Of a stretch of 64,000 nucleotides of DNA, positions 37,247 to 46,380 are shown in pieces. The DNA comes from Flavobacterium tistrianum. Its GTDB lineage: Bacteria > Bacteroidota > Bacteroidia > Flavobacteriales > Flavobacteriaceae. Where the stretch lies: the NCBI RefSeq assembly GCF_003254545.1, contig NZ_QJRH01000066.1, positions 124,001 through 188,000 on the forward strand, written 5' to 3'. Position 1 is the first letter of the stretch. The number at the start of each line of letters is the position of its first letter. A program made the translations under genes and the position numbers. The notes beneath the pieces are model-generated. The model searched no databases and was not told the DNA's origin. It was given only the letters and a program-made list of their open reading frames with translations.

Positions 37247-37906
37247 ATGTCATCACATCATATAGTCCGCGACGATCAGGAACCCGCTTTAATAATTGCA
37301 AATGGTGCTGCTTGCGATCCAGAATTATTAGGACAATTGTTAGAATGGTCTCCGTTAGTTATCGTTTTGGATTCAGCTATTGAAAGAGTGATTGAACTAG
37401 GCATAAAAGTTGACGTTTTACTGGGTGATTTTGACCGTGGTTTCGATCCAGAAATTTACAAATCACAATTCCCTATAGAAATTGTTCATACACCTGATCA
37501 AGACAAAACCGATTTGGAAAAAGCTTTTGATTATCTTATCGAAAGAAAAATTCCTGCTGTAAATGTCGTTTGGGCAACCGGAAAACGTGCCGATCATACA
37601 ATAACAAACCTTACACAAATTGTTCGTTACCGAGATTTACTAAAAATTGTAATTCTTGATGATCATTCTAAAATATTCCTGCTGCCTACAAAATTCGAAA
37701 AATGGTATACCGCCAAAACACCAATTTCACTAATTCCGATTGGTGTTGTAAACGGAATTTCTTCAGCCAATTTAAAGTACGAATTAAACAACGATACGCT
37801 CACAATGGGTTACAGAACCGGAAGCAGCAATTCTGTCGAAAAAGATGGAATTGTAACCATAACGCATAGTAATGGCGATTTACTATTAATGGAGTGTTTT
37901 GATTAG
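37247..37906 (+). CDS. thiamine pyrophosphokinase
   Basis: This 219-residue enzyme converts thiamine to thiamine diphosphate with ATP. The N-terminal half has LIIANGAACD, DVLLGDFDR and HTPDQDKTDLEKAFDYL, the ATP and magnesium site; the C-terminal beta domain has VVNGISSANLKYELNNDTLTMGYRTGSSN, the thiamine site. The sequence is typical of the Bacteroidota ThiN/TPK branch. It is monocistronic, followed immediately by a repeat. Confidence 0.9.
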   Translation: MSSHHIVRDDQEPALIIANGAACDPELLGQLLEWSPLVIVLDSAIERVIELGIKVDVLLGDFDRGFDPEIYKSQFPIEIVHTPDQDKTDLEKAFDYLIERKIPAVNVVWATGKRADHTITNLTQIVRYRDLLKIVILDDHSKIFLLPTKFEKWYTAKTPISLIPIGVVNGISSANLKYELNNDTLTMGYRTGSSNSVEKDGIVTITHSNGDLLLMECFD

Positions 37907-37985
37907 AAGCAATTTCCTGCTGTCCGCTATATCTTTTGTGGTGAACCCCACCACAAAAGGATGTCACTTCCATCAGGGCTAGGGT
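37907..37985. repeat. hairpin repeat element directly after the thiamine pyrophosphokinase stop
   Basis: A stem CTTTTGTGGTG (37933-37943) pairs with CACCACAAAAG (37949-37959) around AACCC, flanked by AGCAATTTCCTGCTGTCC on the left and CATCAGGGCTAGGG on the right. The element starts at the first base after the stop. It looks like a dispersed flavobacterial intergenic repeat, from memory, not checked. Confidence 0.6.
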
Positions 37986-38026
37986 ACCCATTTTCAAAAC
38001 AAGTCTTTCCTCAAAAAAGGAATACC

Positions 38027-38034
38027 TATCTTTG
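38027..38034 (+). promoter_or_regulatory. TATCTTTG -7 element for rlmF
   Basis: A TAnnTTTG match lies 13 bp before the ATG at 38048. It argues against the in-frame ATG at 37961, which is inside the repeat element and upstream of this promoter. Confidence 0.6.
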
Positions 38035-38047
38035 CCAATCGAAATCA

Positions 38048-39004
38048 ATGAAAATGAAAGCAGAAAACAATTCACAAAAAGACAATTTACACCCAAGAAA
38101 TCTTCATAGAAACCGATATGATTTCGAAAAACTGATTTCAAATTGTCCAGAATTAAAAGCTTTTGTTTCCATCAATAAACACGGAATCGAAACTATTGAT
38201 TTTAGTAATCCACTTGCTGTAAAAACTTTAAACAAGGCTTTACTTCAAACCTATTACGATATTCAAAACTGGGATATTCCTAAAAATTATCTTTGTCCGC
38301 CAATTCCGGGGCGTGCCGATTACATTCATTACATAGCCGATTTATTGGCAGAAAGCAACAATAATCAAATTCCCAACACTTCTTATGTTTTAGGATTAGA
38401 TATCGGAACAGGCTCAAATTTAATCTATCCAATATTAGGGAATTCGATTTATAATTGGAGTTTCGTGGGAACAGATATTGACAAAAAATCAATTAAAAAT
38501 TGTGCGAAAATTATTGAAGCCAATCCAGAATTAATTGATTCAATCAGTTTGCAACAGCAGACAGAACCTCGATTTATTTTTAAAAATATTATCACACCTG
38601 AAGATCGTTTTACATTCACGATGTGTAATCCGCCATTTCATGCATCTGCCGAAGAAGCAAATAAAAGCACTTCTAGAAAAGTTTCTAATCTTAATCCGAA
38701 AGAAAAAACAAGCACAAATCCAATTCTAAACTTTGGCGGGCAAAATGCAGAATTATGGTGCAACGGCGGCGAAATCGGATTCATCACACAAATGATTTAC
38801 GAAAGTGCTAAATATCCTTCTCAAGTTTTATGGTTTACAACTTTAGTTTCTAAAAAAGAAAATCTTACTTCGATTTATAAAACTTTAAAGAAAGTAAATG
38901 TTGCTTCGGTCAAAACAATTGAAATGTCGCAAGGGCAAAAAACAAGTCGTATTGTAGCTTGGAGTTTTTTTGAAAACACAAATTCTCAGAAACATTTCTT
39001 TTAA
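38048..39004 (+). CDS. rlmF: 23S rRNA (adenine(1618)-N6)-methyltransferase
   Basis: I start at 38048 (MKMKAENNSQ) because a -7 element lies just upstream and the longer frame would use repeat DNA. The 318-residue enzyme has the RlmF start HPRNLHRNRYDFEKLI, the SAM motif GLDIGTGSNLIYPILG and the catalytic NPPFHAS. It methylates A1618 of 23S rRNA. ELWCNGGEIGFITQMIYES is another RlmF segment. The gene stands alone. Confidence 0.93.
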   Translation: MKMKAENNSQKDNLHPRNLHRNRYDFEKLISNCPELKAFVSINKHGIETIDFSNPLAVKTLNKALLQTYYDIQNWDIPKNYLCPPIPGRADYIHYIADLLAESNNNQIPNTSYVLGLDIGTGSNLIYPILGNSIYNWSFVGTDIDKKSIKNCAKIIEANPELIDSISLQQQTEPRFIFKNIITPEDRFTFTMCNPPFHASAEEANKSTSRKVSNLNPKEKTSTNPILNFGGQNAELWCNGGEIGFITQMIYESAKYPSQVLWFTTLVSKKENLTSIYKTLKKVNVASVKTIEMSQGQKTSRIVAWSFFENTNSQKHFF

Positions 39005-39085
39005 CACTCTCATTTCCAATACCAAAATCTTGATTTTACAGTTTACTTTTGCTACATTTATTGTAAACTATTTAAAATCAAAATC

Positions 39086-39322
39086 ATGGCAGAATACATT
39101 GGTTATCTCGCATCTGTATTTATTGTTGGAGGATTTTTGCTGAAAAATCTTCGAGCAATCCGTTTCATTAATATGTTTGGCTGTATCTGCTTTGTCATTT
39201 ACGGCATCTTCTTAAACGATTACAGAGATTTCAATCAATGGCTTTGGCCAGTAATTATTCCGAATGCTATTTTAGCATTTGTTCAGATTTATTATCTGAC
39301 TTCCAAAAACGACAAATCTTAA
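39086..39322 (+). CDS. small YgjV-like membrane protein
   Basis: This 78-residue protein has three hydrophobic segments (about 3-20, 27-45, 52-71) and the GYLASVFIVGGFLLKNLRAIRFINMFGC pattern found in YgjV-type inner-membrane proteins. Some database entries of this type carry misleading enzyme names. Function is unknown. A TACTTTTG element (about 39043-39050) lies upstream. Confidence 0.7.
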   Translation: MAEYIGYLASVFIVGGFLLKNLRAIRFINMFGCICFVIYGIFLNDYRDFNQWLWPVIIPNAILAFVQIYYLTSKNDKS

Positions 39323-39407
39323 AATTATGATATTTTAAAATAAAATTCTGATACACTTTTCGCCCACTCTACTCGTAACTTTAAGCTGAAAATTGAATTT
39401 TATTGCC

Positions 39408-40346
39408 ATGTTAAAACTATATTCCCGATTAATCATTGTACTTTTTTTAGTGACAAGTTGCGCTTCAAAAAAAACAAAATTTGAAGATTACGTTTTTAAA
39501 ACCAAAAGCGAAGAAGTAAATTATCAAACCGCTTATGACAAAGCTTTGAAACTTTGGAATATTCCGTATACTGAAGAAGATGTAAAAACAAGTTTCGGAA
39601 CAGCACACGTTATAATGGCTGGACCAAAAAATGGAAAAGCTCTGGTTTTGCTTCACGGAATGGACGCCAGTTCTACTATGTGGTATCCTAACATTCAAGC
39701 TTTCGCTAAAAATCATCGTATTTACGCCATCGATTTTATAATGGAACCCAACAAGTCCAACTTAACTACAAAATCGCTTTCATCAGATGATATTGTTGTT
39801 TTTTACAATGAAGTTTTCACTTACTATAAATTAAAGAAATTTGATATTATTGGCGCTTCACGAGGCGGTTGGATAACAACTTTACTAGCTACTCAAAAAC
39901 CAAATTCAATTGATAAAATTGTTTTGTTAAGTCCCGCGCAAACTTTCAAATTTCTGGATAAACCCAGAAAAACGACTTCAGCATTAATGCTTAAACTTTT
40001 TCCAAGTGAAAAGAAATTCAGCAAAACCTTAAACACTTTTTCAACTCATCCAGAAAATATAAGCCGCATTTACAAAAGACAATTTTATTTGGCCAATAAA
40101 TATGCAAAATCAAATTCCAGCATGCTTAAAATGATGCCCTTTTCAGACAAAGAATTAGAATCGATTCAAAATCCTGTTTTAGTTTTAATTGGTGATAAAG
40201 ACGTCATTAATTCGGAAGAAAGTCTAGAACGGGCGCAAAAACATCTAAAAAACAGTAAAACCAAAGTTATACAAGATGCTGGGCATTTTCTAACTATCGA
40301 TCAGCCGAAAATTGTAAATGATGCGGTAATTGATTTTTTAGATTAA
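39408..40346 (+). CDS. alpha/beta hydrolase lipoprotein
   Basis: I start at the ATG at 39408 rather than an upstream in-frame TTG. The 312-residue protein has a lipobox (LVTSC, about Cys18) and an alpha/beta hydrolase fold: LLHGMDASSTMW (oxyanion hole), GASRGGWITTLLA (Ser nucleophile), LIGDKDVI (Asp) and AGHFLTIDQP (His). The full triad is present, so it should be an active envelope-anchored esterase or lipase. The substrate is unknown. The gene is monocistronic. Confidence 0.85.
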   Translation: MLKLYSRLIIVLFLVTSCASKKTKFEDYVFKTKSEEVNYQTAYDKALKLWNIPYTEEDVKTSFGTAHVIMAGPKNGKALVLLHGMDASSTMWYPNIQAFAKNHRIYAIDFIMEPNKSNLTTKSLSSDDIVVFYNEVFTYYKLKKFDIIGASRGGWITTLLATQKPNSIDKIVLLSPAQTFKFLDKPRKTTSALMLKLFPSEKKFSKTLNTFSTHPENISRIYKRQFYLANKYAKSNSSMLKMMPFSDKELESIQNPVLVLIGDKDVINSEESLERAQKHLKNSKTKVIQDAGHFLTIDQPKIVNDAVIDFLD

Positions 40347-40492
40347 GAGTTTTTTTTCACAAAAATGCGCTTTGCATTTACATTGGTTCCATAAACAAAA
40401 TAGTGCAAATTAGTACAATTCGGAACAGACTTTAAACTACTTACTTATACAAACTTCGTATCTTTACAAAACCAAATTTTCAGTATACGCAA

Positions 40493-42484
40493 ATGAAATT
40501 TCAAGTTTCCTCAGAATATAGTCCAAAAGGAGATCAGCCTCAAGCCATACAAAAATTGGCGCAGGGAGTGGTTGACGGAGATAAATATCAAACTTTATTG
40601 GGAGTTACAGGCTCGGGAAAAACTTTTACCGTTGCCAATGTAATTCAAGAAGTGCAAAGGCCGACTTTAGTTCTGGCGCACAATAAAACTTTGGCTGCGC
40701 AATTGTATTCAGAATTCAAACAGTTTTTTCCAAATAATGCGGTTGAGTATTTCGTTTCGTATTACGACTATTATCAGCCAGAGGCTTTTATGCCTGTTAC
40801 TGGAGTTTTCATCGAAAAAGATTTATCTATCAATGAAGAACTAGAAAAAATGCGTTTAAGCACCACTTCTTCTCTACTTTCAGGAAGACGTGACGTTTTG
40901 GTTGTAGCATCAGTTTCTTGTCTTTATGGTATTGGAAATCCTGTCGAATTTCAGAAAAATGTAATTGAAATTAAAAGAGACCAAGTTATTTCGAGAACTA
41001 AATTATTGCATAGTTTAGTTCAAAGTTTATACGCCAGAACAGAAGCCGATTTTAACCCAGGAACTTTTAGAATTAAAGGAGACACGGTTGAAGTCTATCC
41101 GAGTTATGCAGACGATGCGTATAGAATTCACTTTTTTGGAGATGAAATCGAAGAAATTGAATCATTTGATGCTAAAACTTCTCATGTCATAGAAAAATTT
41201 CAACGATTAACTATTTATCCAGCCAATATGTTTGTGACTTCTCCAGAAGTTTTACAAGGCGCAATTTGGCAGATTCAGCAGGATTTGGTAAAGCAGGTTG
41301 ATTATTTTAAAGAAATTGGAAAACATCTCGAAGCCAAACGTCTGGAAGAAAGAACCAATTTTGATTTAGAAATGATCCGCGAATTGGGTTATTGTTCTGG
41401 AATTGAAAATTACTCACGCTACCTTGACGGGCGTGAAGCGGGAACCAGACCTTTCTGTCTATTGGATTATTTTCCAAGTGATTATTTAATGGTTGTCGAC
41501 GAAAGTCACGTAACCGTTTCGCAAGTTCATGCTATGTATGGAGGCGACCGAAGCCGAAAAGAAAACCTTGTGGAATATGGTTTCCGTTTGCCAGCTGCTA
41601 TGGACAACCGTCCGTTGAAATTCGAAGAGTTCGAAGCCTTGCAAAATCAGGTAATTTACGTTTCAGCAACTCCTGCTGATTACGAACTGCAAAAATCAGA
41701 TGGTATTTATGTTGAACAAATCATTCGCCCAACCGGATTATTAGATCCTGAAATCGAAGTTCGTCCAAGTTTAAATCAGATTGATGATTTGATTGAGGAA
41801 ATTCAAGTTCGATGTGAATTGGATGAAAGAGTTTTGGTTACCACTTTAACTAAAAGAATGGCCGAAGAATTGGCCAAATATTTAACCAAAGTAAGCATCA
41901 GATGCCGTTATATTCATTCTGAAGTGGACACTTTAGAACGTATCGAAATCATGCAAGATTTACGAAAAGGTCTTTTTGATGTTTTAATTGGAGTAAACTT
42001 GCTTCGTGAAGGTTTAGATTTACCAGAAGTTTCGCTTGTTGCCATTTTAGATGCAGATAAAGAAGGTTTCTTGAGAAATCACAGATCTTTGACGCAGACT
42101 ATTGGTCGCGCGGCGAGAAACTTAAATGGTAAAGCCATTATGTATGCTGATAAAATTACAGCAAGTATGCAGCGAACAATTGACGAAACCAATTATAGAA
42201 GAACCAAACAGATTAATTTCAACGTAGAAAACAATATCGTTCCTCAAGCATTAAACAAAAAAATCGAAAGCGCGTTTACTAAAAATCCGTTGGTTGAATA
42301 TGAATTAGGACATCCGATTCCTGTTGCGGCTGAGCCTGAAACGGCTTATTTGTCTAAAACAGAATTGGAGAAAATGATTCGCGAAAAGCGTAAAACGATG
42401 GAAAAAGCAGCCAAAGAATTAGACTTTTTGCAAGCTGCCAAACTTCGTGACGAAATTAAAAAACTACAGGAACAGCTAGCTTAA
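40493..42484 (+). CDS. uvrB: UvrABC system protein B
   Basis: This 663-residue helicase-like protein verifies DNA damage for nucleotide excision repair. Walker A GVTGSGKTFT (about 38-47), the beta-hairpin YYDYYQPEAFMP, the DEAD-type box DESHVT, motif VI QTIGRAARN and the C-terminal UVR domain (about 625-660, KTMEKAAKELDFLQAAKLRDEI) are all present. Length is normal. Its stop codon overlaps that of the convergent TerB-like gene by 3 bases. Confidence 0.97.
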   Translation: MKFQVSSEYSPKGDQPQAIQKLAQGVVDGDKYQTLLGVTGSGKTFTVANVIQEVQRPTLVLAHNKTLAAQLYSEFKQFFPNNAVEYFVSYYDYYQPEAFMPVTGVFIEKDLSINEELEKMRLSTTSSLLSGRRDVLVVASVSCLYGIGNPVEFQKNVIEIKRDQVISRTKLLHSLVQSLYARTEADFNPGTFRIKGDTVEVYPSYADDAYRIHFFGDEIEEIESFDAKTSHVIEKFQRLTIYPANMFVTSPEVLQGAIWQIQQDLVKQVDYFKEIGKHLEAKRLEERTNFDLEMIRELGYCSGIENYSRYLDGREAGTRPFCLLDYFPSDYLMVVDESHVTVSQVHAMYGGDRSRKENLVEYGFRLPAAMDNRPLKFEEFEALQNQVIYVSATPADYELQKSDGIYVEQIIRPTGLLDPEIEVRPSLNQIDDLIEEIQVRCELDERVLVTTLTKRMAEELAKYLTKVSIRCRYIHSEVDTLERIEIMQDLRKGLFDVLIGVNLLREGLDLPEVSLVAILDADKEGFLRNHRSLTQTIGRAARNLNGKAIMYADKITASMQRTIDETNYRRTKQINFNVENNIVPQALNKKIESAFTKNPLVEYELGHPIPVAAEPETAYLSKTELEKMIREKRKTMEKAAKELDFLQAAKLRDEIKKLQEQLA

Positions 42485-42885
42485 TTATGCTGTTCCTTAA
42501 AAATTTCTAACAAAACTATTGGATTAACTACTGTATTCGGAGATTTTTTCATCATTTCTAAAACGCGTTTTACCGCAGAAAGATTCAATCCCATTTGCAA
42601 AGCAATTTGCTGAATGGTTTCGAATTCTCTTTCGTGCAAAACACCATCGCAATGCATTAGCAAAGCCAATCTATAAAACTGATTGATACGCTGAATCTCA
42701 GATGGTATTGGCAATGATTTTGTTTCCTGATGAAATAAATCCTGAAATTCTTCTTCGCTAATACTTAATTCCAAAGCTACAAGCCTTAAAAATTCAAGCT
42801 CACGTTTATGCAAATACCCGTCTACAGTGGCGAGGGTAATCATTTCTAAAAGTAAACTTCTTTTTTCTGCTTCTGTATTCATCAA
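42481..42885 (-). CDS. TerB-like tellurite-resistance-fold protein
   Basis: This 134-residue helical protein has two similar halves, ATVDGYLHKRELEFLRLVA (about 18-36) and MHCDGVLHEREFETIQQIA (about 77-95), the D-G-x-x-H/x-x-E repeat of TerB domains, which bind metal. It is cytosolic. The sequence is sometimes misnamed after uvrB because of its position. The stop codons of the two genes overlap. Function unknown. Confidence 0.8.
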   Translation of the reverse strand: MMNTEAEKRSLLLEMITLATVDGYLHKRELEFLRLVALELSISEEEFQDLFHQETKSLPIPSEIQRINQFYRLALLMHCDGVLHEREFETIQQIALQMGLNLSAVKRVLEMMKKSPNTVVNPIVLLEIFKEQHN

Positions 42886-42939
42886 TTTCTTATTTTTAGC
42901 TAAAATATTGCTTTAAAATAAAAATACAAAATACCGATA

Positions 42940-43737
42940 ATGAAGAGGATTTTCTTGCTGGTTTTACTTCTATTTACTCTTATCGGCAAGGCGCAAAGCA
43001 CTGCTTCAAAAAATGTATCAACCTTTACGATTGAAGCACCTCAACTGAATACTTCAAAAAAAATCTGGATTTATCTTCCAGAAGATTATTCTAAAAACAT
43101 TAAAAAGAAATACAGCGTTATTTACATGCATGACGCTCAAAATCTTTTCGATGCTAAAACCTCTTATTCTGGCGAATGGAATGTTGATGAAAAACTTGAC
43201 AGCTTAAAAGCTCAAGTAATCGTTGTGGGAATTGAACACGGAAATGAAAAGCGTATTGATGAACTGACTCCTTTTAAAAATGAAAAATATGGTGGCGGAA
43301 ATGCAGATAATTATTTAGAATTTATCGTAAAAACATTAAAACCACATATCGATAAAAATTACAGAACCAAGACAAAAGCTAAAAATACCATTATTTTTGG
43401 AAGTTCTCTTGGCGGATTGGTTTCGTATTACGGCGCTTTAAAATATCCAGAAGTTTTCGGAAAAGCAGGCGTTTTTTCTCCTTCATTCTGGTTTTCTCCT
43501 GAGATTCATTCTTTTACAGAAAAACAATCTAAAATCAAAACTAAAATCTATTTTCTTTGTGGCGACAAAGAAAGTGACGATATGGTAAAAGATTTGACTA
43601 AAATGAAACGTTTATTAGATACCAAACGTTGTTATTGCCTTCATCTTGACAAGAGTAAAATTGTAAAAAATGGAGAACACAACGAAAAACTTTGGCGTGA
43701 TCATTTCGCTGAAGCAATACTTTGGCTGGGCTATTAA
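42940..43737 (+). CDS. secreted esterase (esterase D/Fes family)
   Basis: This 265-residue protein has a signal peptide (cut near GKAQS, residue 20) and an esterase D-like fold: YSVIYMHDAQNLFD, WNVDEKLDSL, the nucleophile elbow FGSSLGGLVSYYG (Ser about 155), and His in NGEHNEKLW. Relatives hydrolyse enterobactin, feruloyl esters or carbohydrate acetyl groups. It is 27 bp upstream of the dipeptide epimerase, which hints at co-transcription, though a role in peptide metabolism is not obvious. Confidence 0.85.
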   Translation: MKRIFLLVLLLFTLIGKAQSTASKNVSTFTIEAPQLNTSKKIWIYLPEDYSKNIKKKYSVIYMHDAQNLFDAKTSYSGEWNVDEKLDSLKAQVIVVGIEHGNEKRIDELTPFKNEKYGGGNADNYLEFIVKTLKPHIDKNYRTKTKAKNTIIFGSSLGGLVSYYGALKYPEVFGKAGVFSPSFWFSPEIHSFTEKQSKIKTKIYFLCGDKESDDMVKDLTKMKRLLDTKRCYCLHLDKSKIVKNGEHNEKLWRDHFAEAILWLGY

Positions 43738-43764
43738 TTGAAAAAATAAAAACATCGCATACCA

Positions 43765-44775
43765 ATGAAACTAATTTTAAGAGAATACAATCTCAAGCTA
43801 AAACACACTTTTACTATTTCAAGAGAATCAATTGATTTTCAGCCTTCACTAATTGTAGAATTGCAAAGTGATGGTTTTTCTGGTTTTGGAGAAGCCACTT
43901 CAAATCCGTATTACAACACAACTGTGCCAATGATGATGCAGGACTTGGAAAAAATCAGAAACATTATTGAGAATACTGAAAATGAAACACCAGAAGTATT
44001 TTGGGCAAAAATTCATCCGTATTTAAAAAACGATATGTTTGCTTTGTGCGCGCTAGATTTGGCTTATAACGACTTGTATGCTCGCAAAAAAGGCAAGAAA
44101 CTTTATGAATTATGGAACTACACTACCGAAAGAAATCCTATGACGGATTACACTATCGGAATTGCTTCTATTGACAAAATGGTTGCTAAAATGCAAGAAC
44201 TTCCGTGGCCTATTTACAAAATTAAATTAGGAACCAAAGAGGATATTGAAATTGTAAAAGCGCTTCGTAAACACACTAATGCCGTTTTTAGAATTGATGC
44301 CAACTGCGGATGGACGGTTGAAGAAACCATCAACAATGCAGTCGAATTAAAAAAATTGGGTGTAGAATTCTTAGAACAGCCAATGAAAGCTGATAATTGG
44401 GAAGGACATAGAGAAGTTTTCAAACATTCTGTTCTTCCTGTAATTGCAGACGAAAGTTGCATTATTGAAGAAGATGTGGCAAAATGCCACAATCATTTTC
44501 ACGGCGTGAATGTAAAACTGGTAAAATGTGGAGGTTTAACTCCGGGAAAACGCATGATAGAAGAAGCTAAAAAACTAGGTTTAAGAACTATGGTCGGTTG
44601 TATGACAGAATCTACTGTTGGAATTTCTGCCATTGCGCATTTGCTTCCTCAATTGGATTATGTAGATATGGACGGCGCGCTTCTTTTAGCAGAAGATATT
44701 GCAACAGGCGTTACTATAAAAGACGGCGTTGTAAGTTATTCTGATTTGAACGGAACTGGAGTTACATTGCTATAA
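43765..44775 (+). CDS. dipeptide epimerase (L-Ala-D/L-Glu epimerase type)
   Basis: This 336-residue enolase-superfamily enzyme has the catalytic pair KIK (Lys152/Lys154) and Lys251/254 in NVKLVKCGG, and the metal ligands Asp178 (RIDANCGW), Glu204 (LEQPM) and Asp229 (ADES). These define the muconate-lactonising subgroup and match L-Ala-D/L-Glu epimerases used to recycle murein peptides. Substrate specificity may differ. A PLP transferase gene follows after 1 bp. Confidence 0.9.
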   Translation: MKLILREYNLKLKHTFTISRESIDFQPSLIVELQSDGFSGFGEATSNPYYNTTVPMMMQDLEKIRNIIENTENETPEVFWAKIHPYLKNDMFALCALDLAYNDLYARKKGKKLYELWNYTTERNPMTDYTIGIASIDKMVAKMQELPWPIYKIKLGTKEDIEIVKALRKHTNAVFRIDANCGWTVEETINNAVELKKLGVEFLEQPMKADNWEGHREVFKHSVLPVIADESCIIEEDVAKCHNHFHGVNVKLVKCGGLTPGKRMIEEAKKLGLRTMVGCMTESTVGISAIAHLLPQLDYVDMDGALLLAEDIATGVTIKDGVVSYSDLNGTGVTLL

Positions 44776-44776
44776 A

Positions 44777-45811
44777 ATGAAAATCAAAAAATTTCCAGAT
44801 CGAGTTATTGAAATTGACCAAGAACAGTATTTGTATTTTGGAGGAACTGCGTATTTGGGACTTCCGACTAATGCGAAATTTCAGGAATTAGTAATTCAAA
44901 ATATCTTGAATTGGGGAACCACATACGGAAGCTCTAGAACCGCCAATATTCAGTTAACGGCTTATGATGCAGGCGAAAGCTTTTTAGCCTCTCATATTGG
45001 CTCAGAAAAAGCTGTAACAGTTTCTTCGGGAATGCTGGCTGGAAAATTGGTCATTGATTTAATAAAAAAACAAACCGATTGCTTTTTTCATTTAAATGAT
45101 ACGCATAATGCTATCCAAACTGAAAATAGTGTCTCAATATTCTTAAACGGAGATTTGAATGGCCGTTTATTAGATTCAAAATCTGAAAAAATAACGATTT
45201 TAACTGACGGTGTTCCTTCTTTTGAAACAAAACCAGCCGATTTATCATTTTTAGAAAAAATATCAAAAAGCAAAGAAATCACTTTAGTAGTTGACGAATC
45301 GCATTCGCTAGGAATTACAGGCAAAAATGGTTCTGGAATTTATGCTTCAATTGAATTTCCAATTAAAAGAAAAATCATGGTTTCGTCTCTAGGAAAAGCT
45401 TTTGGATTAACTGGCGGCGTAATTGCTTCAGATTCTGAATTTATAAATCAAATCAAAGAATTAGAAACTTTTACAAGCGCGGCAGGAATGAACCCTGCTT
45501 TTGTACAGACACTTTCTGATGCTAAAGAAATTTATAAAATACAGCATCAAAAACTGAAAGACAATTTAAGCTATATTGATCCGATTTTGATCAAAAACAA
45601 CAATGTCTTATTTGATAAAAACTATCCTTTAATTTATCTTTTATCGAATGAATTAGTTGAAAAACTAAAACAAGAAAAAATTATTATCGCGAGTTTTAAG
45701 TATACAAAAGATGCAGAACCTTTAAATCGCATAGTCATTACAGCAAATCATATTAAAGAAGATTTGGATAAACTTGTAAACGTTTTAAATGATTTTAATT
45801 CTCGTTTTTAA
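44777..45811 (+). CDS. PLP-dependent alpha-oxoamine synthase-like transferase
   Basis: This 344-residue fold-type I enzyme resembles AONS/KBL (BioF, Kbl). Asp173 and His176 in VVDESHSLG and Lys207 in SSLGKAFGLTGG are the PLP residues. GSSRTANIQLTAY and SSGMLAGK are substrate and cofactor segments. It is shorter than BioF (about 385), missing part of the N-terminal arm. It begins 1 bp after the epimerase stop, so the two must be co-translated. It is not clearly BioF, since no biotin gene is near. Confidence 0.8.
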   Translation: MKIKKFPDRVIEIDQEQYLYFGGTAYLGLPTNAKFQELVIQNILNWGTTYGSSRTANIQLTAYDAGESFLASHIGSEKAVTVSSGMLAGKLVIDLIKKQTDCFFHLNDTHNAIQTENSVSIFLNGDLNGRLLDSKSEKITILTDGVPSFETKPADLSFLEKISKSKEITLVVDESHSLGITGKNGSGIYASIEFPIKRKIMVSSLGKAFGLTGGVIASDSEFINQIKELETFTSAAGMNPAFVQTLSDAKEIYKIQHQKLKDNLSYIDPILIKNNNVLFDKNYPLIYLLSNELVEKLKQEKIIIASFKYTKDAEPLNRIVITANHIKEDLDKLVNVLNDFNSRF

Positions 45812-45908
45812 TCATTTTAAAAAACTACCTTTGCAAAAAGTAAATAATGAGTTTTAGGTTCTCGTAAAGATTTGAAAAACTTGAAACTTTAAACATGAAA
45901 CAAAAATT

Positions 45909-46376
45909 ATGACAAATAACGATATACTTAAAAAACTTCGCGTAGCTCTGATGCTCCGTGATGACCAAATAGTTGAAATTTTAGATTTAGTAGATTTTAG
46001 AATTTCGAAATCAGAATTGGGCGCTTTTTTTAGAGCAGAAGATCATCCTAATTATATGGAATGTGGCGATCAGGTTTTACGCAACTTCTTAAACGGATTG
46101 GTGATTCATTTAAGAGGAACCAAAGAAAACCCTAAAAGCCCAAACGAGGTTTTAGCCAAACATAAAGCTCAAATTCCTAAAAGAGAAACTTCTAAGGAAA
46201 GACCAGAATTTAAAGCCATTCCAAAAGATTCTGAAAAATACAGAGGTGATAAAAGTCCGTCAAAATCAGGTTCAGCAACCGGAAAGCCTAAAAAGAAATC
46301 ATTCCCAAAAGGAAATGGAAAACCGGTTGTTGTAGAAAAAGTGGTTTTTAAAAACGGTAATAAGAAAAAGTCTTAA
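45909..46376 (+). CDS. DUF1456 (YehS-like) protein
   Basis: This 155-residue protein has two DUF1456 repeats: NNDILKKLRVALMLRDDQIVEIL (about 2-25) and YMECGDQVLRNFLNGLVIHLRG (about 49-70). The C-terminal 70 residues are Lys/Ser/Pro-rich and disordered, suggesting nucleic-acid contact. E. coli YehS has the same core. A TACCTTTG -7 element lies at 45826-45833, implying a 70-nt leader. Function unknown. Confidence 0.8.
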   Translation: MTNNDILKKLRVALMLRDDQIVEILDLVDFRISKSELGAFFRAEDHPNYMECGDQVLRNFLNGLVIHLRGTKENPKSPNEVLAKHKAQIPKRETSKERPEFKAIPKDSEKYRGDKSPSKSGSATGKPKKKSFPKGNGKPVVVEKVVFKNGNKKKS

Positions 46377-46380
46377 AGAT

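Noticed and set aside
43765..45811. Part of a biotin operon
   Set aside because: The PLP enzyme resembles BioF, but no other biotin genes are present and its partner is a dipeptide epimerase.
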